Part shown: positions 56,989 through 64,000 of the stretch, piece after piece
How positions within the stretch are numbered: the stretch's first letter is position 1
How the letters are laid out: every line of letters starts with the position of its first letter
The notes under the pieces: model-generated
The model's database searches: none
The model's input: only the letters and a program-made list of their open reading frames with translations
Told to the model about the DNA's origin: nothing
Assembly (NCBI RefSeq): GCF_016820655.1
Contig: NZ_WSFT01000039.1
Location: 89,976-153,975, forward strand
DNA from: Anaeromonas frigoriresistens
GTDB taxonomy: Bacteria > Bacillota > Clostridia > Tissierellales > SIT17
Direction of reading: 5' to 3'
DNA: 64,000 nucleotides
Made by a program: the position numbers and the translations under genes

Positions 56989-57201
56989 GAGTAGATGACT
57001 ATTTATTATGGATATTCTTATGATTTAACTTTTATGAATAAAGATCTCAGTTGCAGTTATACTGTGAACCATACCATAAATAACAGCGTTTCTTGCATCT
57101 ACAAAGGATAAAACAATATTACTTCAATAAAATCTAATATATAGGATAATTTTAAGATATAATGATATTTATATTAGTTTTCAAGGAATAGGGGGAACCT
57201 A

Positions 57202-58110
57202 ATGGATAATATAACTTTAATTCAAAAAACAATAGATTATATTGATGATAATATTTTAGAAGAAATAACAGCAGAAAATCTAGCTAAAATAGCAGGTTTC
57301 TCTACCTATCATTATTATAAATTATTTAAAAACTATGTAGGGGTTTCTATAATGGAGTATGTAACAAGACGAAGACTTCAGTATGCACTTTACGAACTTA
57401 GCAAAGGTGAGAAGGTAATAGATATAGCTATGACCTATGGCTTTGAAACCCATGCAGGATTTACTAAGGCCTTCAAAAAAACCTTCGGATATCCACCAAA
57501 TTATTATAGAATCCATGCTCCTATAGGTGTACCCCAGAGGGTTGATTTGAAGAAGCTGAAGGATAATATGATAGGTGGCATTATAATGCAACCTAAAATA
57601 ATTAATAATAATGGTTTTAAGGTAGTTGGTTATGAATTCAAGACGACTTTAAAGAACAATGTCCATTCTAGGGATATTCCAGCTTTTTGGGATGAATTTG
57701 AAACTGAAGATAAAGAAAGGAAATTATATGGAACACAAAATTCACCTAAACATGGAGAGTATGGGATATGCACAAGTACTAATTTAGAGAAGGATGAATT
57801 TTCATATATTTTAGGTGTAGAAGTGACTAGCTTTGATAGTGCCTTTGAGGAAATGTATACTTTAGAAGTTCCACCAGCTACCTATGCAGTATTTACAACT
57901 CCAGATGTGGATAGTAGTGATTTTGTAAATTCTATAAAAGGTACTTGGAAATATATACTTGAAGAATGGTTTCCAAACTCACCCTATGAGATAGATGATA
58001 CCTATACAGACTTTGAATTCTACAATGAAAGATGTCACCCTTGGGAATATGAAAAGCTCCATATGTATATATACATACCAATAAAATTAAGTGAAAGTCG
58101 TAACCTTTAG
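57202..58110 (+). CDS. AraC-type regulator with GyrI-like effector domain
   Basis: A 302-residue regulator: AraC helix-turn-helix pair (about 20-110; LAKIAGFSTYHYYKLFKNYVG and VIDIAMTYGFETHAGFTKAFKK) followed by a GyrI-like ligand-binding domain (about 130-300; IPAFWDEFETED, FEFYNERCHPWEYEKLHMYIYIPI). Relatives sense drugs and toxic ligands and turn on exporters. It directly precedes the ABC exporter pair, its probable target. Promoter -10 TATAAT near 57158. GGGGGAACC before ATG 57202. A broken copy is at 28955. Confidence 0.9.
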   Translation: MDNITLIQKTIDYIDDNILEEITAENLAKIAGFSTYHYYKLFKNYVGVSIMEYVTRRRLQYALYELSKGEKVIDIAMTYGFETHAGFTKAFKKTFGYPPNYYRIHAPIGVPQRVDLKKLKDNMIGGIIMQPKIINNNGFKVVGYEFKTTLKNNVHSRDIPAFWDEFETEDKERKLYGTQNSPKHGEYGICTSTNLEKDEFSYILGVEVTSFDSAFEEMYTLEVPPATYAVFTTPDVDSSDFVNSIKGTWKYILEEWFPNSPYEIDDTYTDFEFYNERCHPWEYEKLHMYIYIPIKLSESRNL

Positions 58111-58130
58111 AGGTTCCGGCTTTTTTATTT
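58095..58130 (+). terminator. Terminator overlapping the end of the AraC gene
   Basis: AAGTCGTAACC pairs with GGTTCCGGCTT, followed by TTTTT. It includes the stop codon of the regulator gene and separates it from the exporter genes, so these probably have their own promoter. Confidence 0.78.
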
Positions 58131-58278
58131 TTATTAATAACTTTATATATAACAAAATAGGATAAGAAAATTGAATTAAGCAGTGGTAATATGGAACTGT
58201 AGAGAGCATATAAAATAGCTTTATTAAATTTATATATGATTATTAAATCAAATAATAAGTAATAAAAGGAGACAGTAT

Positions 58279-60015
58279 ATGAATAAAGAGAAGAACAATA
58301 TTCCCAATACTGCTAGGTGGTTTTGGAAGTATGGTAAGGATAGATATTTCTATGTACTAGGAATAATTATATGCATTGGGTTAATTACAGGGAGTAACAT
58401 ACTTAGAGCAAAGGTTTTAGACCAGCTAATTACAGTATCAATATCAAAAAAAACAGAGGAACTATTAGCCATAATAATTACTTTAATTGCAATAGTCATC
58501 CTAGGATTATTATCAAATACTTTTCTTTCTCTATTTAAAACTCGATTTGGAGCAACAACTGCTGCTAATATAAGAAGGGATTTTTTTAGTAATTTACTTA
58601 AAATGCCTATATCTAAAATGGAATCCCTTTCTTCAGGATCTATAATCTCTCTATATAACAACGAATTAAATAAGATTATTAGTTTGATTTCAGGAAAATT
58701 TGTAGATGCTTTATTACAACCTATTATGTTTATAGGGGCTTCGGTTTATATGTTGATGATAAACTGGAAGCTCTACCTGATATGCTATATCTTATTGCCC
58801 TTAGTAATATTTATAATAAATAAATTGGCAAAAAAAAGTGCTTCTTATGCATCTCAGTATTATGAAAAGATTGGATATGCAAATGAATTATCTAAAGAGT
58901 GTATTGATGGAATAACAGAGATAAAGAGCTTTAATCTAGAGAATTCTATTGCTGAAAAATGTAAGAAGGCTTTTGATGATGTTTTGTTTTATATTCTTCA
59001 GTCTGAAAAGTATGATGCATTATCCCTGCCAATCTGGTTATTAAATCTTCAACTATCCAAAATTATGTGTATCTTGTTTGGCGGATTTCTTGCATTAAAT
59101 GGAGAACTGACTGTAGGAGAGTTAGTAGCATATGTCCAGTTAACATTATATGTTTCTCAACCAGCATCATCTATAATAAGATTTATAGACTCATTAAGAC
59201 AAGGTAGTGCGGCCTTAAAAGGAATTAGAGTGATAATGGGTGGAGAAGATTTTACAGAAGTACAAATTAAACCTATAGGGGAATCTAAGGAGGAGGCAAT
59301 ATCCTTTAAAGATGTAACCTTTGCATATGGAGAAAATATTGTCTTATTAAATTGCAATTTTTCAATCAAAAGAAGAGGATTTAATGTTTTAGCAGGAGCT
59401 AGTGGGCAAGGGAAAAGTACTATCTTATCACTAATATGTGGGTTATACCCTTTGAACAGGGGAGAGATAAGGATTGCACAAGAATACATTGAGAAAGGTA
59501 TTGCCTATGTATCTCAGGATAATATATTATTTCCAGGCACCATTGCTGAAAATATAGCATTTGGCATAGAGAATCCTAGTTTCTCTTCAATTAAAGAGGC
59601 TGCTATTGCAGCAGGGGCCCATGAGTTTATCTGCCAGCTACCAAAATCTTACGATACTCCTGTTGGTGAGCGTGGACAGATTCTCTCCGGAGGACAGCGT
59701 CAGCGAATTGCTATTGCTAGGGCTTTTTTCAGAAAAAGCCCGTTAGTATTAATGGATGAGCCCACATCAGCAGTAGATACGGAGACTGAGGAGCAAATTG
59801 TAAAAGTATTACTAAGACTTTCTAAGGAATCTACCTTACTAATTTCTTCCCATAGATTATCAACTATAAGAGAAGCAGATTGTATATATGTTCTTGAGGG
59901 AGGTAGAATTGTGGAATCTGGAACCCATGAAGAATTATCCTTTAATAGTCAAGGTATTTATCATAATCTGTATAAAGAACAAATGGGAACAGAGGAGGGT
60001 GAAGTGGCAATATGA
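58279..60015 (+). CDS. ABC exporter subunit A (membrane plus ATPase domains)
   Basis: A 578-residue half-transporter: six membrane helices (about 15-310) and a nucleotide-binding domain. Walker A is GASGQGKST (near 379), signature LSGGQRQR, Walker B LVLMDEPTSAVD, switch His in ISSHR. It overlaps the second half by 4 bases (ATGA), so the two form a heterodimeric multidrug- or peptide-type exporter. An N-terminal copy lies at 29778. Confidence 0.92.
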   Translation: MNKEKNNIPNTARWFWKYGKDRYFYVLGIIICIGLITGSNILRAKVLDQLITVSISKKTEELLAIIITLIAIVILGLLSNTFLSLFKTRFGATTAANIRRDFFSNLLKMPISKMESLSSGSIISLYNNELNKIISLISGKFVDALLQPIMFIGASVYMLMINWKLYLICYILLPLVIFIINKLAKKSASYASQYYEKIGYANELSKECIDGITEIKSFNLENSIAEKCKKAFDDVLFYILQSEKYDALSLPIWLLNLQLSKIMCILFGGFLALNGELTVGELVAYVQLTLYVSQPASSIIRFIDSLRQGSAALKGIRVIMGGEDFTEVQIKPIGESKEEAISFKDVTFAYGENIVLLNCNFSIKRRGFNVLAGASGQGKSTILSLICGLYPLNRGEIRIAQEYIEKGIAYVSQDNILFPGTIAENIAFGIENPSFSSIKEAAIAAGAHEFICQLPKSYDTPVGERGQILSGGQRQRIAIARAFFRKSPLVLMDEPTSAVDTETEEQIVKVLLRLSKESTLLISSHRLSTIREADCIYVLEGGRIVESGTHEELSFNSQGIYHNLYKEQMGTEEGEVAI

Positions 60016-61673
60016 AAAATAAAATCGTAAATGATGGAAACAAGATATTTAATTTGTTAGGAAAGGAAAAGTGGAAATATTTATTATCAGTTATTATTTG
60101 TGCTATTGTGGTGCCAGCCTTTGAGCTAACATTACCTTGGGTAACGAAGTGGATGATTAATGCTGTAGAAATAGGAAGTAAGGAGCTTTTAATCCAAGGA
60201 TTTTCAACTATGATTATAATATTTATTCTATACAGTGTTTTGGTCCCCATTACAGCCTATCATTTTGAAGGAAGAAGCCATAAGCCTTTGCTAGGAGTTA
60301 GGTTAAATCTTTTAAAACATATTATAGGCTTACCATTTAATTTCTTTTCACAACAACATAGTGGAGAATTAATGTCCAGATTAACAGGAGATATAGACGA
60401 ACTGTTTGATTTTTATAAAGAACAAACCTATGATATTATTTCAATTTTAGTTAAGGGTATAGGAGCTCTAGTGATGTTATTAATGTTAGATATACGTATA
60501 GCAATACCTGTTATAGTACTAGGGATCTTATCTGCTTTAAGTAGAAGCTATATGATAAAGTCTTTAAAAGACAATAGTGATGATGTACGTAAACTCTCTG
60601 GGGAAGCAAATAGTCTAGTTACAGATTCCTTAGGAGGTATTAAGGTAGTAAAGGCATTCAAATTTGAGAAATCATTACTTAAAAATTTTGCTTCTATCAT
60701 GGATAAAGCTACAAGAAAAGCCTATGATAGAAATCTTATAGATATAAAAAGAGATGTATTAAGTTACATAATTAGCACTTTAAACTTTTTTGGAGTACTA
60801 TGTATCGGAGCATATATGATATCTACAGGTACCCTAGATGTGGGATCTGTGTTTGCAGCTATAATGCTACAAGAGGGTATTATAGAGATGTTTGTGACAT
60901 TTGGGAACTATGGTTTTGGAATAAAGATACAATTAGCAAAATCCGCCCGTATATTTGAACTATTTGATGAGATGAAGGAGGAAACTGGAGAGTATGAGGG
61001 TTCAGACTCCTATATATGCAATGATGAGTTAATTACTATCAAGGATGGCAGATTTTCTTACAATGATAGAGAAGCAATACTTTTAAAAATCAATATAAGA
61101 ATTATGAGAAATGAATTTGTTATATTGGAGGGACAAAGTGGCGCAGGTAAGTCAACTCTATCTAAAATATTAACAGGACTGATGCCCTTAGAGTCTGGTA
61201 ATATCCTTTGGTGTGGAAAAGTTGCTAATATGGCAGTATTACGGAATAATGTAGCCTACGTATCTCAGGAGCCTTACCTTTTTAAAGGAACAATTTTAGA
61301 TAATTTAAAGATTGGAAATCCTAAAGCTACAATGGAGGAAATATATGAAACTACTAAAAAAGCATGTGCCCATGATTTTATAGCAAGACAACCTCAAGGG
61401 TACAACACTTTAATAGGAGAAAGAGGTCTTACCCTATCAGGAGGGCAAAGACAAAGAATTGCCATAGCTAGAGCTCTCCTAAAGGAAGCATCTATATTGC
61501 TTATAGATGAAGGTACCTCTGCTATTGACTCAGAAATAGAAAATATTTTATTAGATAATTTGATTAGTGAAGTAAATAGGAGGACAGTAATTTTTGTTGC
61601 CCATAGACCAACAATCGCAAAACGAGCTAATAGAGTAATATCTATGGGAAAGGGAATTATAAAAGCTTGTTAA
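60012..61673 (+). CDS. ABC exporter subunit B (membrane plus ATPase domains)
   Basis: A 553-residue partner of the preceding protein with the same layout. Walker A is GQSGAGKST (near 375), signature LSGGQRQR, and the residue after Walker B is DEGTSAIDS, where Gly stands for the usual Pro, with the catalytic Glu kept; switch His in VAHRP. In heterodimeric exporters one ATP site is often degenerate; here both keep their Glu. It ends shortly after the ATPase domain. Confidence 0.92.
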   Translation: MKNKIVNDGNKIFNLLGKEKWKYLLSVIICAIVVPAFELTLPWVTKWMINAVEIGSKELLIQGFSTMIIIFILYSVLVPITAYHFEGRSHKPLLGVRLNLLKHIIGLPFNFFSQQHSGELMSRLTGDIDELFDFYKEQTYDIISILVKGIGALVMLLMLDIRIAIPVIVLGILSALSRSYMIKSLKDNSDDVRKLSGEANSLVTDSLGGIKVVKAFKFEKSLLKNFASIMDKATRKAYDRNLIDIKRDVLSYIISTLNFFGVLCIGAYMISTGTLDVGSVFAAIMLQEGIIEMFVTFGNYGFGIKIQLAKSARIFELFDEMKEETGEYEGSDSYICNDELITIKDGRFSYNDREAILLKINIRIMRNEFVILEGQSGAGKSTLSKILTGLMPLESGNILWCGKVANMAVLRNNVAYVSQEPYLFKGTILDNLKIGNPKATMEEIYETTKKACAHDFIARQPQGYNTLIGERGLTLSGGQRQRIAIARALLKEASILLIDEGTSAIDSEIENILLDNLISEVNRRTVIFVAHRPTIAKRANRVISMGKGIIKAC

Positions 61674-61800
61674 TAACTTACTATTCTTCTATCTTAACTT
61701 AATGTATCTATAGTAGCAGGACAAGGAAATAAAAAAATTATGGAGAATATATCTATTAATGAACTTAAAATAAATGAAAGGAAGAAAAGGGGAGGAAAAT

Positions 61801-62769
61801 ATGAGCAATAAAACAGCTAGACTATATGATTATATTGATATAGATATAAAAATGGTCCATAAGATATTTGCTGAATATGATTCGAAAATTAAAATAAATA
61901 AATTGGAACTAATACCAGAGGGACTAAGCACCAGTAATTACATAGTACATACAAATGAACCTCAAATTAAATACTTACTTAAGATCTATCCTGAGAATGG
62001 AGGAAATAGTGAGATAGAAGTATCCTCATATAAATATGCAAAAAGATATGTTGTTGTACCTAATATATATTTTTTTGATAATACAAAAAAGGTTTATAAT
62101 AAGCCTTATATAATAATGGATTATATTGATGGCATTACTTTAAAAGAATATATTATTAAGAATAAGAGATTTCCTGAGAAGATGGTTTATAATATAGCCA
62201 ATAGCCTAGCACTTTTACATAATCGAGAGTATGAAAACAGAGCACTATTAGATAAGCATTTGAATATCGAAAAGGTTTTACCTTCTATTAAGGCAGTTTA
62301 TGAAAAGGGTTTAAATAGTTTTGCAGGTAACCATATTAATAGTAAAATAAAAAAGGATATCCTTGAATTCATCACCCAGAATGAGGATATGTTAAAAAAA
62401 CTAGATTCACAATTTGTATATTCACATGGAGATTTTAATCCATCTAATATTTTAGTTGATAACAAAGAATCTATATGGTTTATAGATTTTGAATATAGTT
62501 TATCATCATCTATATATTTGGATATTGGTAAATTCTTCAGAGATAGAACTGATATAGATAAGTATATGACAAAAGAGATATATGATAACTTTTTCAGAGG
62601 ATATAATTCTTCGGCAAAAATTCTTTTAACTAATGACTGGATAAAACTTGTAAGACTTATGGATATGATATCTATGCTAGGATTAATCAATAAGAAAAGC
62701 GTTCCTGATGAATGGGTATCTGAAATTGAAGAAGCAATAATTAAAACAATGAGTATATTAGGAGATTAA
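61801..62769 (+). CDS. APH-family phosphotransferase
   Basis: A 322-residue kinase of the aminoglycoside phosphotransferase/choline-kinase fold. Catalytic loop SHGDFNPSNIL (Asp near 214) and DFE-type metal motif FIDFEYS are present, and YLLKIY holds the ATP lysine. Such proteins may phosphorylate drugs, thiamine, choline or sugars; resistance cannot be claimed. GGGGAGG before ATG 61801 decides the start over the in-frame ATG 61774. Confidence 0.85.
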   Translation: MSNKTARLYDYIDIDIKMVHKIFAEYDSKIKINKLELIPEGLSTSNYIVHTNEPQIKYLLKIYPENGGNSEIEVSSYKYAKRYVVVPNIYFFDNTKKVYNKPYIIMDYIDGITLKEYIIKNKRFPEKMVYNIANSLALLHNREYENRALLDKHLNIEKVLPSIKAVYEKGLNSFAGNHINSKIKKDILEFITQNEDMLKKLDSQFVYSHGDFNPSNILVDNKESIWFIDFEYSLSSSIYLDIGKFFRDRTDIDKYMTKEIYDNFFRGYNSSAKILLTNDWIKLVRLMDMISMLGLINKKSVPDEWVSEIEEAIIKTMSILGD

Positions 62770-63217
62770 AGAAAATTAATTGATTAAGGAATATTAAATA
62801 AGCACTAAACAATAGAAATATGAAGATAAGTGTTGAATGAGATAATTAACAAAGGAGAATATAGGAGTAAGTGGGACAATTATCTGTATGGAGAGATAAC
62901 AATATAGTAAAATTGAAGCAGGTATATATCAGCACTACATCTGATATATCCTTTATTTTAATCTATGTTATTTAATCGTTAATTCTTGGATCAACATATT
63001 ATAATATTAGTTCAATTAATTATACATGAAAAATCTTTTGTGTAAAAAAATGTGATTTTAACTACGAAACTATACATTATTTCATCTAGGAGTCCAAACA
63101 ACAAATAGTACATATGGTAAGATATAGATTTTAATTTAAAGGAATATAATGCTTATATGCAGAATTTTAAGTAGTAGATACGGAGTTGTAAAAAAAAATA
63201 ATAATGGGAGAATTAAA
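62770..63217. other. Intergenic stretch with hairpin family copy 5
   Basis: No gene seen. It contains the terminator at 62929-62960 and an AT-rich leader before the GNAT gene. Confidence 0.5.
62929..62960 (+). terminator. Dispersed hairpin family, copy 5 (terminator)
   Basis: GGTATATATCAG pairs with CTGATATATCC (one mismatch) around 8 bases; tail TTTATTTT. Sequence nearly identical to copy 3 on its right arm. Confidence 0.8.
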
Positions 63218-63712
63218 ATGATTTTTCAATCAAAAGATTTTCATATAATTTTAAGCGAAAATAAAGATATAAAAGAAATTCTTGAAGTATATAATTCCAA
63301 TGAGAAATTTTTAATAAATCATATGGATACAAACAAGATAACAAGTGAATGGGTACTTCGAGAACTCGAAAATATGAGGGCTATTGGTTTTTGTTCATAC
63401 AAAATTGTTGATATAAGTATGGGAAAGATAATTGGTTTTATAGATTTTAAAGTAGATAACGAAACTTATTTATCACTATTGATGATACATAGTGATTTTC
63501 AAGGTAGGGGTATTGGAAAACTAATATTTCAGGAGTTAGAGGAATATGTCAAATCATTAAAAAGCAAATGTATTAGGTTAGATGTAGTTACTAATTATGA
63601 TAATTCTGCACTCAAGTTTTGGGTTAATAATGGGTTTGTTAAATCTAAAGATTTAAAATTAAATTGGTCAGGAAAAGTTTTGCCTGCTATTACAATGAAG
63701 AAGTTTTTGTAA
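63218..63712 (+). CDS. GNAT acetyltransferase
   Basis: A 164-residue GNAT with the acetyl-CoA loop HSDFQGRGIGKLIFQELEEY (near 96-115) and the C-terminal NYDNSALKFWVNNGF. The group resembles ribosomal-protein or aminoglycoside N-acetyltransferases; the acceptor is unknown. GGGAG before ATG 63218 decides the start; an earlier in-frame ATG at 63149 has no ribosome site. Confidence 0.83.
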   Translation: MIFQSKDFHIILSENKDIKEILEVYNSNEKFLINHMDTNKITSEWVLRELENMRAIGFCSYKIVDISMGKIIGFIDFKVDNETYLSLLMIHSDFQGRGIGKLIFQELEEYVKSLKSKCIRLDVVTNYDNSALKFWVNNGFVKSKDLKLNWSGKVLPAITMKKFL

Positions 63713-63928
63713 TTAATACAGAAAGGATACTTAGGAGTCATTTTATTAATAGATATAATGGGGTATTTTATTATTTCAGCAATTGAAAATATAGACAATA
63801 AATAAGCGTGAGTTAACTTAATTATATTGCTCATTATTTATAAACTACGCATTATGATGATTCAATATTAAGTTTTACTCAATAGTCATTATGACAAACT
63901 CAGATATTTTTATTCAAAGGGGGTTACT

Positions 63929-64000
63929 ATGAAGAATTATATAAAAGTAATTATATTTGGAATTATTGAGATATTGTACTTTGTAATATTAGGTAAAAAT
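63929..64000 (+). CDS. Membrane protein, 5' part only
   Basis: ATG 63929 follows AAAGGGGG. The 24 codons seen before the window edge encode a basic start and a hydrophobic helix (VIIFGIIEILYFVILG), so it is a membrane protein or has a signal anchor. No family can be given. Confidence 0.55.
   Translation, partial: MKNYIKVIIFGIIEILYFVILGKN

Overview
The window is AT-rich (about 30% GC by eye) and typical of a low-GC anaerobic Firmicute. The clostridial/Tissierellia-like signs are AGGAGG-type ribosome sites, frequent TTG/GTG starts, a CD3324-family gene, FliB, a BceRS-BceAB module, a SEC-C methionine aminopeptidase and HelD. No rRNA or tRNA gene and no CRISPR array was seen, so species cannot be named.

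Layout. 1-5.5 kb: membrane protein (partial), polysaccharide deacetylase, flagellin lysine methylase, then a promoter plus a roughly 250-nt structured leader ending in an intrinsic terminator in front of a methyltransferase/acetyltransferase pair. 5.8-9.9 kb: a decaying Tn554-type transposon (tnpA and tnpB broken, tnpC intact) with a VanZ-like gene. 10-13 kb: CD3324 gene with an odd leader, nitroreductase, sugar dehydrogenase lipoprotein. 13.2-17.9 kb: BceRS-BceAB-type peptide-antibiotic sensing and export module. 18-25.3 kb: metabolic and regulatory singletons (gamma carbonic anhydrase-like, DUF2975 with a YozG-like regulator, B12-type radical SAM, deoD, lipoprotein, hydrolase, HAD, VOC). 25.3-31 kb: an ABC ATPase-LytTR fusion, a rhomboid protease and an ABC-2 permease, followed by a broken partial copy of an AraC-ABC exporter locus whose intact version lies at 57-61.7 kb. 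31-41 kb: AraC regulator, methionine aminopeptidase, CPBP protease, two broken sister acetyltransferases, cell-wall enzymes, a multicopper oxidase pseudogene, and a MarR-PaiA pair with palindromic operators. 41.4-46.3 kb: arsenic locus (arsR, arsD, arsA, arsC and permease relics) and a MarR-controlled ArsP-like permease. 46.4-50.8 kb: small DNA-binding and unknown proteins, MFS transporter, HelD. 51-55.7 kb: mostly relics (L,D-transpeptidase, second DUF2975/HTH module, CPBP protease) around a geranylgeranyl-reductase-like flavoprotein. 55.7-64 kb: second B12-type radical SAM protein, AraC regulator, heterodimeric ABC exporter, APH-like kinase, acetyltransferase, partial membrane protein.

Two themes stand out. 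First, many genes look like antibiotic or toxicant defence: Bce module, ABC exporters, VanZ-like protein, ars genes, HelD, APH-like kinase, many GNATs. Second, several modules occur twice, one copy intact and one decayed (AraC-ABC, DUF2975-HTH), or both decayed (GNAT, CPBP); some of the deletions fall between short direct repeats. A palindromic hairpin family of five copies is scattered behind unrelated genes. The best candidate for something undescribed is the leader RNA at about 3870-4118; next are the ABC-LytTR fusion lacking a normal Walker A and the MarR-operator control of the ArsP-like permease.
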